NCBI GenBank assembly: GCA_900557275.1
Contig: USRX01000005.1
Span: 1 to 64,000 of the forward strand
From: an uncultured Roseburia sp.
Lineage (GTDB): Bacteria; Bacillota_A; Clostridia; Lachnospirales; Lachnospiraceae
Direction: 5' to 3'
DNA length: 64,000 bases
Shown here: piece by piece, positions 43,882-52,762 of the stretch
Numbering within the stretch: position 1 is the first letter of the stretch
Layout: every line of letters begins with the position of its first letter
Translations under genes and position numbers: made by a program
The notes under the pieces: generated by a model
Seen by the model: only the letters and a program-made list of their open reading frames with translations
Database searches by the model: none
What the model was told of the DNA's origin: nothing

Positions 43882-45074
43882 TGCCAAAGTTAGTAATCAC
43901 GGAATATCATCATTCCGCTAATCAGACAACATATCTTTTTACCGGTTTGTTTGAGGAGATGCATCTGGTAGAAGCTCATTTTGAGAAGAAAACCAGACCT
44001 TCCATTCTCGGAAATATTTATATTGGAAGAGTGCAGAAGGTTGTAAAAAATCTGAATGCGGCGTTTATTGAGATTCAACCGGGACAGAACGGCTATTGCA
44101 ATCTGGAGCAGGAATACCATCCTGTGTATATCAAAAAAGGCACCTGTCCAACCATGGCGCAGGGAGATGAAGTACTGGTACAGGTCTCCCGGGAAAATAT
44201 AAAAACAAAGCTTCCGGCGTTGACGACAAACCTGAATTTTACCGGAAAGTATTGTGTACTGACTACTGGGGATAAAAAACTTGGCATTTCAGGCAAGATC
44301 CGTTCCGAAAAAAGACAGACGTTACAGGACCTTTTTGCAGATAAAATAACAGATGATTTTGGTATCATCGTAAGGACCAATGCAAAAGACGCTTCTGTGG
44401 ATGATATTTTAAAAGAATTTTCCCGGTTAAAGCAGGAGTTGGAGCAGTTGCTGTCAGAAGCCCGTTACCGCACCTGTTTTTCCTGTCTGAAACAGTCAGA
44501 ACCGGAATATATGCGTACTATCCAGAATACCCGCTATGAACAGCTGGAAGAGATTATCACGGACATTCCGGAAATTTATGAGCAGATACAGGAGTTTCAG
44601 AAAGAGGATGCACTTTTGCGGAATATTTCGCTAACATTATACGAAGATTCCATGCTTTCCCTTAGTTCTTTATATAATATTTCAAAACAGATCGAGCGTG
44701 CACTGGATAAACGAGTATGGCTTCCATCGGGCGGGTATCTTGTAATAGAGCCTACGGAAGCGCTGACCGTCATCGATGTCAATACCGGAAAAGATGTGAA
44801 TAAAAAGAAAAAACAGGAACATTTCCTGAAAGTAAATAAGGAAGCAGCCCGTATGGCAGCAAAGCAGCTGCGTCTTCGCAATCTGTCAGGTATCATCATT
44901 ATCGATTTTATTGATATGAAACAGGAAGAAGATCGAAAAGAACTTCTTTCTTATCTGAAAAGGGAAGTACAGCTAGATCCCGTCCCTGTTCAGGTGGTAG
45001 ATATGACGAAACTGGAGCTTGTGGAACTGACAAGAAAAAAAGTTTCAAAAAATTTAAAAGAACAGTTGACATAA
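43881..45074 (+). CDS. rng: Ribonuclease E/G (Rng-type)
   Basis: A 397-residue endoribonuclease of the RNase E/G family. An embedded S1-like domain (about residues 36-115) includes GNIYIGRVQKVVKNLNAAFIEI. The DNase I-like catalytic core has both Mg-binding aspartates, in LTVIDVNTGK and GIIIIDFIDM. The protein lacks a long C-terminal scaffold and the usual C-terminal zinc-link region is short, so it is a compact Rng. It overlaps the upstream stop by one base. The rplU promoter lies across its stop codon. Confidence 0.92.
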   Translation: MPKLVITEYHHSANQTTYLFTGLFEEMHLVEAHFEKKTRPSILGNIYIGRVQKVVKNLNAAFIEIQPGQNGYCNLEQEYHPVYIKKGTCPTMAQGDEVLVQVSRENIKTKLPALTTNLNFTGKYCVLTTGDKKLGISGKIRSEKRQTLQDLFADKITDDFGIIVRTNAKDASVDDILKEFSRLKQELEQLLSEARYRTCFSCLKQSEPEYMRTIQNTRYEQLEEIITDIPEIYEQIQEFQKEDALLRNISLTLYEDSMLSLSSLYNISKQIERALDKRVWLPSGGYLVIEPTEALTVIDVNTGKDVNKKKKQEHFLKVNKEAARMAAKQLRLRNLSGIIIIDFIDMKQEEDRKELLSYLKREVQLDPVPVQVVDMTKLELVELTRKKVSKNLKEQLT

Positions 45075-45094
45075 CAGAAAACATACGATAATAT
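45066..45094 (+). promoter_or_regulatory. Promoter of the rplU-prp-rpmA operon
   Basis: TTGACA (45066-45071), 17 bases, TAATAT (45089-45094), overlapping the rng stop codon. The 90-base leader holds a small GTTTTC/GAAAAC hairpin near 45134-45150 and is a candidate L21 leader. Confidence 0.75.
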
Positions 45095-45187
45095 ATATGA
45101 GTATGCCGCACAACGAGGTTTAAAAAGCTTGTTTTCATAGGGAAAACAACACCAAAATTGGCGAGTAATGATAATAGGAGGTGCCAT

Positions 45188-45496
45188 ATGTACGCAATTA
45201 TAGCAACAGGTGGTAAACAGTACAAAGTATCCGAAGGCGATATCATTACCATTGAAAAGCTTGGTATGGAAGCTGGTGAAGCAGTAACATTCGATCAGGT
45301 ATTAGCTGTTAATGACGGCGAGTTAAAGATCGGAAACCCGACAGTTGCAAACGCAACAGTTGAAGCATCCGTAGTAGCTAACGGACGTGGTAAAAAAGTT
45401 ATTGTTTACAAATATAAAAGAAAAACCGGTTACCATAAGAAAAATGGACACAGACAGGCGTTCACAAAGGTTAAAATCGAAAAGATTAATGGTTAA
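45188..45496 (+). CDS. rplU: 50S ribosomal protein L21
   Basis: A 102-residue L21 with the usual [14 protein letters not shown] start, [15 protein letters not shown], and the basic end [21 protein letters not shown]. The start ATG 45188 is fixed by AGGAGGT. First gene of the rplU-prp-rpmA set found in most Firmicutes. Confidence 0.97.
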   Translation: MYAIIATGGKQYKVSEGDIITIEKLGMEAGEAVTFDQVLAVNDGELKIGNPTVANATVEASVVANGRGKKVIVYKYKRKTGYHKKNGHRQAFTKVKIEKING

Positions 45497-45512
45497 TCGA
45501 TAGGAAATTGTT

Positions 45513-45845
45513 ATGATTCAAATAACGATTTACCAGGACTCTCAGAGTCGGTTCTGCGGTTTTGACTGTCTGGGACATGCTGAATATGCAGACCCTGGAC
45601 AGGATATCGTATGTGCTGCAGTAAGCGTTTTGACGATTACTGCAATGAATGCGATTGAAGAGCTGACAGATGCTTCCTTTACACAGGAAGCCGACGAAGA
45701 GGCGGGCAGTATGACATATCGTTTGAAGACATTCGAACATGATTCACAACTGCTGTTCCGTTCCATGGTTCTGGGCTTAGAGGAAATGGAAAGTAACTAC
45801 AGTGAATATATTGATCTTATATTCAGGGAGGTGCAGGAAACATGA
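45513..45845 (+). CDS. prp: Ribosomal-processing cysteine protease Prp
   Basis: A 110-residue protease that removes the N-terminal extension of L27. The catalytic His and Cys are in [20 protein letters not shown]. It lies between rplU and rpmA and overlaps rpmA by four bases, matching its known role. Confidence 0.93.
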   Translation: MIQITIYQDSQSRFCGFDCLGHAEYADPGQDIVCAAVSVLTITAMNAIEELTDASFTQEADEEAGSMTYRLKTFEHDSQLLFRSMVLGLEEMESNYSEYIDLIFREVQET

Positions 45846-46132
45846 TGAACATGAATCTTCAGTTCTTTGCTCATAAAAAAGGTGTTGGTTCTACAAAGAA
45901 CGGCCGTGACTCCGAATCCAAAAGATTAGGTGCCAAAAGAGCAGACGGACAGTTCGTTAAAGCAGGTAATATCTTATACAGACAGCGTGGTACTAAAATT
46001 CATCCAGGCGTAAACGTAGGAAAAGGCGGAGATGATACTCTGTATGCGTTAGTTGATGGTGTATTAAGATTCGAAAGAAAAGGAAGAGATAAAAAACAGG
46101 CTTCCGTTTACCCAGTAGCTTCTAACGAATAA
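45842..46132 (+). CDS. rpmA: 50S ribosomal protein L27 (with Prp-cleaved leader)
   Basis: A 96-residue L27. The N-terminus [14 protein letters not shown] carries the Firmicute-type extension cut by Prp after the FF, freeing the AHKKG end that reaches the peptidyl transferase centre. [21 protein letters not shown] and [19 protein letters not shown] are typical. ATG 45845 is an equally possible first codon. Confidence 0.97.
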   Translation: MMNMNLQFFAHKKGVGSTKNGRDSESKRLGAKRADGQFVKAGNILYRQRGTKIHPGVNVGKGGDDTLYALVDGVLRFERKGRDKKQASVYPVASNE

Positions 46133-46208
46133 GTTAAACAAATCGGACTAAAGAATAGACTCGACTGTACCCAGCCGGGTCTATCTTTCTATCAAGAGGT
46201 AAAATAAA

Positions 46209-47495
46209 ATGTTCGCAGACAGAGCAAAAATCATTATAAAGTCCGGAAAGGGCGGCGATGGGCATGTAAGCTTCCGCAGGGAAAAATATGTTCCAAACGG
46301 CGGCCCGGACGGCGGTGATGGCGGAAAAGGCGGCGATGTGATCTTTCAGGTAGACGAAGGATTAAATACGCTGACCGACTTTCGTCACAAAAGAAAATAT
46401 GCTGCCCAGAACGGTGAAGAAGGAAAGAAACGAAACTGTCATGGTAAAAACGGCGCTGACATTATCGTAAAAGTTCCGGCCGGAACCGTTATCAAAGAGG
46501 CAGAAAGTGGAAAGGTTATCGCTGATCTTTCCGGCGATAATACAAGACAAATCATCTTAAAGGGTGGCCGTGGCGGTAACGGAAACCAGCATTATGCAAC
46601 ATCAACCATGCAGGCTCCAAAATATGCCCAGCCAGGTCAGCCGGCCATGGAACTGGAAGTGCTTCTGGAGCTGAAAGTGATCGCAGACGTTGGTCTGGTA
46701 GGTTTTCCGAATGTTGGTAAATCTACACTTTTATCCCGTGTCACAAATGCAGATCCAAAAATCGCCAACTATCACTTTACTACACTGAACCCGAACCTTG
46801 GTGTGGTAGATCTGGATGATACGAACGGATTTGTCATTGCAGATATCCCGGGACTGATCGAAGGTGCATCCCAGGGGGTTGGTCTTGGCCATGAGTTTTT
46901 ACGTCACATCGAACGTACAAAAGTCATGATCCATATGGTAGATGCTGCATCCACAGAGGGACGTGACCCGATCGCAGACATCTATGCCATCAACAAAGAG
47001 CTGGAAGAGTACAACCCGGCGTTATGCGAGAAACCACAGGTTATCGCAGCAAATAAGATCGATGCCATCTACAGTGAAGATGAGGATCCTGTACAGAAGC
47101 TGAAAGACGAATTTGAGCCAAAAGGAATCCGGGTATTCCCGATCTCTGCAGTCAGCGGAAAAGGTTTAAAAGAGTTATTATACTATGTCAATGAGCTGTT
47201 ATCTACTGTAGATTCTGCTCCGGTGGTATTTGAGCAGGAATACTTCCCTGAATTTGCAGCCTTTGATGATGAACCATATACCGTTGTTCATGACGAAGAG
47301 GCAGATGAATTTGTCGTAGAAGGTCCTAAAATTGAAAAAATGCTGGGTTATACAAACATTGATTCCGAAAAGGGATTTTTATTCTTCCAGCGTTTCTTAA
47401 AAGAGCAGGGCATTCTGGAGAAACTGGAAGAAGCTGGCATTGAAGAGGGCGATACCGTCCGCATGTACGGTCTGTCCTTTGATTATTATAAATAA
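46209..47495 (+). CDS. obgE: GTPase ObgE/CgtA
   Basis: A 428-residue ribosome-assembly GTPase. It has an N-terminal Gly-rich Obg domain (RAKIIIKSGKGGDG onward), a G domain with P-loop GFPNVGKST, and DIPGLIEGA and NKID, and a C-terminal OCT domain (after about 345) ending in FDYYK. Length is normal. It follows rpmA after a gap holding a small hairpin. Confidence 0.96.
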   Translation: MFADRAKIIIKSGKGGDGHVSFRREKYVPNGGPDGGDGGKGGDVIFQVDEGLNTLTDFRHKRKYAAQNGEEGKKRNCHGKNGADIIVKVPAGTVIKEAESGKVIADLSGDNTRQIILKGGRGGNGNQHYATSTMQAPKYAQPGQPAMELEVLLELKVIADVGLVGFPNVGKSTLLSRVTNADPKIANYHFTTLNPNLGVVDLDDTNGFVIADIPGLIEGASQGVGLGHEFLRHIERTKVMIHMVDAASTEGRDPIADIYAINKELEEYNPALCEKPQVIAANKIDAIYSEDEDPVQKLKDEFEPKGIRVFPISAVSGKGLKELLYYVNELLSTVDSAPVVFEQEYFPEFAAFDDEPYTVVHDEEADEFVVEGPKIEKMLGYTNIDSEKGFLFFQRFLKEQGILEKLEEAGIEEGDTVRMYGLSFDYYK

Positions 47496-47673
47496 CATTT
47501 TCGTATTGTTTTTACAACTGCTTGTAAAAAAGGATGTCCCGGCATGCAGCCGCAATGCAATGATATAAAGGTAATCCAGGATATCCAAACAGCATCTTTT
47601 AATACTATAATAATAAACTTTCTGCCAGGTAAAATCTGGCAGAATATCAGATACCGTCATACAGGAGGAAACT

Positions 47674-47961
47674 ATGACAAGTAAACAGCGTGCTTATTTA
47701 AAAGGTCTGGCTATGACCATGGACCCGATCTTCCAGATCGGTAAAGCAAGTGTCACTCCGGAAAATGTAGCTGCTATTGCAGAAGCACTGGAGAAAAGAG
47801 AACTGATTAAGATCTCTGTTCTGAAAAACTGCTTTGATGATCCGAAAGAAATTGCAGAAGTTGTAGCAGAACGTACCCGTTCCCAGGTGGTACAGGTCAT
47901 CGGTAAAAAGATCGTACTGTACAAACCGGCGAAAAAAGATCCGAAGATTATTCTGCCGTAA
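47674..47961 (+). CDS. yhbY: Ribosome assembly RNA-binding protein YhbY (CRM domain)
   Basis: A 95-residue CRM-domain protein that binds pre-50S particles. TSKQRAYLKGLAMTMDPIFQIGK and TRSQVVQVIGKKIVLYK are conserved, the latter close to the KIVLY end of the family. Start follows AGGAGGAA. It sits between obgE and nadD, as in many Clostridia. Confidence 0.93.
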   Translation: MTSKQRAYLKGLAMTMDPIFQIGKASVTPENVAAIAEALEKRELIKISVLKNCFDDPKEIAEVVAERTRSQVVQVIGKKIVLYKPAKKDPKIILP

Positions 47962-47987
47962 TGTAAATAAAGAAAAGAGGCTTTTTA

Positions 47988-49181
47988 ATGTCTGAAAAAC
48001 GTCGCATTGGTATTATGGGTGGAACCTTCAATCCCATTCATTACGGTCATCTGATCATTGCTGAAAATGCCTGTGAACAGTTTGACTTGGATCAGGTTCT
48101 TTTTATCCCTACAGGACATACACCACACAAAAAGTTTTCCGGGAAAGAAATGACCTATCACAGATGTGAAATGGTTCGGCTGGCAATCAAAGATAATCCT
48201 CATTTTTCCATTTCACTTTGTGAGGTAGAACAGAGCGAAACCTGTTATACTTATAAAACACTGGAACTGCTTCAGAAAGAATATCCGGATGCGGATTTGT
48301 ACTTTATTTTAGGCGCAGATTCGCTGGATACGTTTGACAGTTGGGTACATCCGGAGTTGATCTGTCAGCGTGCCGCGATCCTTGCGGCAGTTCGGGATGA
48401 TCTGAATGAAGCGAAAGTAGACGAGATGATCACAGAATTAACAGCTTGTTATCATGGGCGGATTTATCGACTGGAAACGCCGAATTTTAATATTTCCAGT
48501 CATACGATACGTACCCGTCTTCAGAATGGACAAACAGTACGTTATATTATCCCAGAAAAGGTAGAACAGTATATTCAGAAGCACCATCTGTATCAGGAAA
48601 TGCCTGTGGAAATGATCAAAAAACATCTGCGTGAGGAATTAAAGCATTCCCGTTATATCCATACCCTTGGTGTCATGGATACGGCCGTACATCTGGCAGA
48701 GAACCATGGCTGTGACTTTCATAAAGCCCAATATGCCGGTCTTTTGCATGACTGTGCAAAATGTATCAGTGACGAGGAAAAAATTGCTATATGCCGTTCT
48801 CACGACGTCGAAATATCAGATGCGGAGCTGGCACAGCCGTCTTTACTCCATGCAAAATGCGGCGAGATCTTTGCCGAAGAAAAGTATGGCGTCACAGACC
48901 CGGAAATCCTGCATGCCATCCGTGTGCATACCACAGGCTGTCCGGCGATGAACCTGTTGGACAAGATCATCTTTATTTCGGATTATATTGAGCCAAACAG
49001 AGACCAAGCACCACATTTAAAAGAGCTTCGTCAAATGGCAGAAAGTGATCTGGATCAGACCCTGTATCAAATTTTGGACGATACGATCTCTTACCTGAAA
49101 AAAACACAGGGAACCTTTGATCAGACGACCCTTGACACGTATTCCTATTATAAGAATATCGAAAAATTATGCAAAGAATAA
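47988..49181 (+). CDS. nadD: NadD-YqeK fusion: nicotinate-nucleotide adenylyltransferase and HD phosphohydrolase
   Basis: A 397-residue fusion. Residues 1 to about 203 are NadD (GGTFNPIHYGHLIIAE, FILGADSLDTFDSW, and ISSHTIRTRLQNG), the NAD synthesis step. From about 208 the HD domain matches YqeK, a diadenosine tetraphosphate hydrolase (RYIHTLGVMDTAVHLAE, AGLLHDCAKC, HARCGEIFAEE-like HAKCGEIFAEE). In Bacillus these are adjacent separate genes; the fusion is common in Lachnospiraceae. All visible metal residues are intact. Confidence 0.92.
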   Translation: MSEKRRIGIMGGTFNPIHYGHLIIAENACEQFDLDQVLFIPTGHTPHKKFSGKEMTYHRCEMVRLAIKDNPHFSISLCEVEQSETCYTYKTLELLQKEYPDADLYFILGADSLDTFDSWVHPELICQRAAILAAVRDDLNEAKVDEMITELTACYHGRIYRLETPNFNISSHTIRTRLQNGQTVRYIIPEKVEQYIQKHHLYQEMPVEMIKKHLREELKHSRYIHTLGVMDTAVHLAENHGCDFHKAQYAGLLHDCAKCISDEEKIAICRSHDVEISDAELAQPSLLHAKCGEIFAEEKYGVTDPEILHAIRVHTTGCPAMNLLDKIIFISDYIEPNRDQAPHLKELRQMAESDLDQTLYQILDDTISYLKKTQGTFDQTTLDTYSYYKNIEKLCKE

Positions 49182-49252
49182 TTTGAGAATATAACAGAAA
49201 TATTTATTTTAAGATAATTCTGGGAACATATAAAACTAAAAGGAGGTAACGC

Positions 49253-49606
49253 ATGACCGATCAGTCAAGAGAAATGGCAAAAATTGCCTGCCACGCACTG
49301 GGAGAAAAGAAGGCAGAAGATATTCAGGTAATTGATATCCGAAATATCTCTGTAATCGCTGATTATTTCGTAATCGCAAGCGCTTCCAACTCCAATCAGA
49401 TCCAGGCTATGATGGATGCTGCAGAAGAGGAATTATACAAAGCAGGCTATCATTGCACACAGAAAGAAGGAAATTCCAATTCCAGCTGGGTATTGATGGA
49501 TTACAAGGACATCATCATCCATATCTTCTCAAAAGAAGACCGTCTGTTCTATGATCTGGAAAGAATCTGGAGAGATGGAGAATTTATTAATCCGGAAGAT
49601 CTGTAA
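49253..49606 (+). CDS. rsfS: Ribosome silencing factor RsfS
   Basis: A 117-residue RsfS that binds L14 and blocks subunit joining. KKAEDIQVIDIRNISVIADYFVIASASN and DYKDIIIHIFSKEDRLFYDLERIW are the family blocks. Start ATG 49253 follows AGGAGGTAA. Last gene of the plus-strand run; it converges on lexA across a bidirectional terminator. Confidence 0.94.
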   Translation: MTDQSREMAKIACHALGEKKAEDIQVIDIRNISVIADYFVIASASNSNQIQAMMDAAEEELYKAGYHCTQKEGNSNSSWVLMDYKDIIIHIFSKEDRLFYDLERIWRDGEFINPEDL

Positions 49607-49620
49607 AAACCAAATAACAA

Positions 49621-49679
49621 AAAACAACCTGTACCACTGCTTTTCATAAAATAGAAGAGTAGTAGTACAGGTTGTTTTT
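49621..49679. terminator. Bidirectional terminator between rsfS and lexA
   Basis: Perfect 14-bp outer stem AAAACAACCTGTAC/GTACAGGTTGTTTT (49621-49634, 49665-49678), with A on one side and T on the other. Confidence 0.85.
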
Positions 49680-49733
49680 ATATAGATGTTTCTAATTTTA
49701 AAAATATAAACATATTTTATAGGGCAAAAATAA

Positions 49734-50351
49734 TTATTTAAAAATACGGAAAACACCAAATACTTTTCCAAGAATAGACACCTCATCCACAATGATCGGA
49801 TCCATATAATCATTTTCCGGCTGCAGACGATAATGACCATCTTCTTTGTAATAGGTTTTAACCGTTGCAGAATCATCGATGAGAGCAACAACTTTGTCTC
49901 CGTTTTCAGCAGTTGTCTGTTGCTGTACAAGGATCAGATCCCCATTCAGAATACCGGCGTTGATCATACTTTCGCCTTTAACTTTCAACATAAAAGATTC
50001 CTTATTTGGCATCATTCCTGCCGGAATAGGGAAGTAGTCCTCAATATTCTCTTCTGCAAGAATCGGTTGTCCCGCAGCTACCTGACCGACAATCGGCACA
50101 TTGACAAGTTCCCGTCTGGTAAGATTAAACTGATCATCCACGATTTCAATTGCTCTTGGCTTCGTAGCATCGCGACGGATATAGCCTTTGTTTTCCAGCG
50201 TCTCCAGATGCGCATGGACAGAAGATGTGGAGCGAAGATGTACTGCTTCACAAATCTCACGTACTGCCGGCGGATAGCCTTTATGTAAGATTTCTTCTTT
50301 AATATATTCTAAAATTTCCTGCTGTTTCGCACTGATTTTACCTTTTGACAT
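49734..50351 (-). CDS. lexA: LexA repressor
   Basis: A 205-residue SOS repressor. The N-terminal winged helix includes [28 protein letters not shown] and [17 protein letters not shown]. The cleavage site QVAAGQP and the Ser/Lys dyad ([17 protein letters not shown]) are intact. The start ATG 50351 follows AAAAGGAGA; the frame continues upstream without a site. A spaced dyad at 50472-50498 could be its own operator. Confidence 0.95.
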   Translation of the reverse strand: MSKGKISAKQQEILEYIKEEILHKGYPPAVREICEAVHLRSTSSVHAHLETLENKGYIRRDATKPRAIEIVDDQFNLTRRELVNVPIVGQVAAGQPILAEENIEDYFPIPAGMMPNKESFMLKVKGESMINAGILNGDLILVQQQTTAENGDKVVALIDDSATVKTYYKEDGHYRLQPENDYMDPIIVDEVSILGKVFGVFRIFK

Positions 50352-50471
50352 ATCTATAATTCTCCTTTTATATAGGCTCACTTTTATTTTACAATTATAG
50401 TCCAATTGAAATAATACATTACAACACATATTATACGTTATTAAAATTATAACATATTAACAAGAGCAAGG

Positions 50472-50498
50472 CAAACATATATTCTGAAAATATGTTCG
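50472..50498. promoter_or_regulatory. Possible LexA half-sites upstream of lexA
   Basis: CAAACATAT (50472-50480) and ATATGTTCG (50490-50498) form an inverted repeat with one mismatch and a nine-base gap. The CGAACATAT half-site matches the clostridial SOS box, but the spacing is wider than the compact box. Confidence 0.35.
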
Positions 50499-50529
50499 AA
50501 AGTTTCCCCTGAAGTTTATCCTTTTTATA

Positions 50530-50919
50530 TTACAATTTTTTCTTAATCGATTTTGTTTTAGTTTCAGATGCAGTTGCCTCATAACTGAGATCTAAAAGAT
50601 TTTTTATTTTCTCATTCGCAACAGAATTGTCAAGAACAATCGTAATCCAAGAAGTTTTATTCATATGATATGCAGGATAGAAACCGGATTCATTCAATAA
50701 CATGCTAATCAAAGAAGGATCACTTTTCAGATTAACCACATCCAGAAAATCTGTTCCTGGTAATCCAAGTTTATCCGGGGTAATATTCATAATCAATGCG
50801 AACCATTTCTGATTATCTTCATGACGAAACACATCATAATTTGGATAACGCATCCATGGATGATCCGGACTGACATTATAACAGTCCAGAATATATTGTG
50901 TTAATTCCAAACGATTCAT
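50530..50919 (-). CDS. MmcQ/YjbR-family protein
   Basis: A 129-residue MmcQ/YjbR protein. PWMRYPNYDVFRHEDNQKWFALI, then LDVVNLKSDPSLISMLL and GFYPAYHMNKTSWITIVLD match the family, whose cyanophage/DNA-binding-like fold has no settled function. Start ATG 50919 follows AAAGGA; a slightly longer frame is rejected. It is the first minus-strand gene upstream of lexA and probably a separate unit. Confidence 0.85.
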   Translation of the reverse strand: MNRLELTQYILDCYNVSPDHPWMRYPNYDVFRHEDNQKWFALIMNITPDKLGLPGTDFLDVVNLKSDPSLISMLLNESGFYPAYHMNKTSWITIVLDNSVANEKIKNLLDLSYEATASETKTKSIKKKL

Positions 50920-51127
50920 TTTTAATCCTTTCATTTATGTATTGTTTTATAATGAGATGCACTTTATGGTTCGCGTAATAGAAATAAGAGAGTAATACAT
51001 AAAATTATTATAATGAAAAATTGATATTTCCTTTATATCAACCAAAAACATATAATCATAAAAATATTTCTTTAAAAAAGGAAAAATACCACGGTTTACC
51101 AAAAATAGCACCAGTGTCCAGTCATTT

Positions 51128-51165
51128 CCAACTATTCGCAAAAGACAGCTTTAACGAATAGTTGG
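51128..51165. repeat. 11-bp inverted repeat next to the response-regulator 3' end
   Basis: CCAACTATTCG (51128-51138) and CGAATAGTTGG (51155-51165) are perfect complements. On the minus strand it lies just after the response-regulator stop but lacks a U tract. A T-rich run follows only in the plus direction. Confidence 0.5.
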
Positions 51166-51178
51166 AGGAGTTTTTCTT

Positions 51179-52762
51179 TTATGATTCACTTTTCAGGATT
51201 TTTTTGTATACCATTGGGCTTACTTTATACATCTGCTTAAATGCATCTACAAAACGCCGTACATTATTATATCCTACTTTTTCGCCAATCTCATACGTTT
51301 TCAGATCCGTCTGGCGCAATAATTTGATTGCTTCTTCCATTCGAATGGATGTCAGATACGCTTTGTAATTCTGACCGGTTTCTTTTTTGAACATTGCGCT
51401 GAAATAATTCTGGCTGACGCATGCAACATCGGCCAGTTCCTTGATAGAAAGATCCTTAGCATAATGTTCCTGGATATAATCTTTGACTTTTTCAATCATT
51501 ACCTTATCTTTGAATTTTCCATTTTTATCCATCATGAGCCACAGATTTTTATAATAATCCAGCATGCATTCACGCAAAGCCCGAAATGTTTTTCTCTGTT
51601 CCGTATCTTTCTGCAGTTTCTCCTGCATATCATTGTAATTTCCTTCGACCAGATGATGCTGAAACAATTTTGTACCTATCTCCGCTGCAAAATACAATAC
51701 TCTGGATAAAGCTGCATTTTTATTTCCATAATGGATTGCTTCCACATTGTCCATGATCTTATTGATCTTTTCCAGGTAACTTTCATCGTGGGCAATGATC
51801 GCATGATATGCTTCATCTACGCTTGCAGAATAATCTTCAAAGGAGACCATATAATCCTTATGGATATCTTTAAAATCAATCAACAGTTTTTCTTCAAAAT
51901 AATACAGTTCAAAGGCAAATTTTGCTGTTTTATATGCATTTTTTAACTGTTTTGCACCGGTTGACTGCATACCGATACCCACTGACAATTCTGTATGTAC
52001 CTGATTTGATACTTGGTCAACGACTGGCATGATATAGGTTTCAACAAACGATTCTTCCTCTCCACATGGAAACACTCCCATCATGTGCAATGCACAGTCA
52101 TCTTTACGTAATACGAAAGCCTTTCCACGAAGCTTTTGCGCGATCTGATTGTATACAGAAAATCGAACAAGGTTAAAATGTTCAAAAGAATCCGCTACCA
52201 TGTCTGCTGCCAAATCCGGACGAATGCCAATACAGATCCCTACAAAAAAATGACCTTCAAATTCAATATTATCCTCGGCAAATAAACGGTACAATTCCTC
52301 ATTTTCAAATCCCTGCCCATCGTTAATCTCCTGAAAAAGCCGGTGCATTTCATCGTCTTCTTCCCGGAAAATCTCAATGGTATTCTGCTCTTTCAGTCTC
52401 TGAATTGCCTTTTTTACGGCATTTTCCAGGTCTTTTCTCCCTACAGGCTTTAACAGATAGTCCATGGCTCCATTTTGAAGCGCCTCTTTTGCATATGTAA
52501 ACTCCTGATATCCACTGATAAAAATAAATTTTGCATGGGAATGTACTTCGTTGTACCATCGGATCACTTCCAGTCCCGTCATATTTGGCATCATGATATC
52601 TGCGATCACAATATCCGGATCCGTTTCTTCGATAACCTCTTTCAACTGCTGCCCATTCCGTGCTTCTCCCACAAGTTCTACATTGATGTTTGCCCAGTCG
52701 ATCAGCCGTTTCAGCCCCTGTAAGATCACACCTTCATCATCAGCGATTACTATTTTCCACAT
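51179..52762 (-). CDS. YesN-type response regulator with AraC-family output domain
   Basis: A 527-residue regulator. The receiver has acidic Asp8/Asp9, the phospho-acceptor Asp55 (IVIADIMMP) and LLKPVG. A long middle region is typical of YesN proteins. The C-terminal AraC/XylS HTH spans about 425-527 (IKELADVACVSQNYFSAMFKK, YKAYLTSIRMEEAIKLL). Start ATG 52762 follows GGGAGG and overlaps the kinase gene by 23 bases. It should activate genes for uptake or breakdown of whatever the solute-binding protein senses. Confidence 0.93.
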   Translation of the reverse strand: MWKIVIADDEGVILQGLKRLIDWANINVELVGEARNGQQLKEVIEETDPDIVIADIMMPNMTGLEVIRWYNEVHSHAKFIFISGYQEFTYAKEALQNGAMDYLLKPVGRKDLENAVKKAIQRLKEQNTIEIFREEDDEMHRLFQEINDGQGFENEELYRLFAEDNIEFEGHFFVGICIGIRPDLAADMVADSFEHFNLVRFSVYNQIAQKLRGKAFVLRKDDCALHMMGVFPCGEEESFVETYIMPVVDQVSNQVHTELSVGIGMQSTGAKQLKNAYKTAKFAFELYYFEEKLLIDFKDIHKDYMVSFEDYSASVDEAYHAIIAHDESYLEKINKIMDNVEAIHYGNKNAALSRVLYFAAEIGTKLFQHHLVEGNYNDMQEKLQKDTEQRKTFRALRECMLDYYKNLWLMMDKNGKFKDKVMIEKVKDYIQEHYAKDLSIKELADVACVSQNYFSAMFKKETGQNYKAYLTSIRMEEAIKLLRQTDLKTYEIGEKVGYNNVRRFVDAFKQMYKVSPMVYKKILKSES

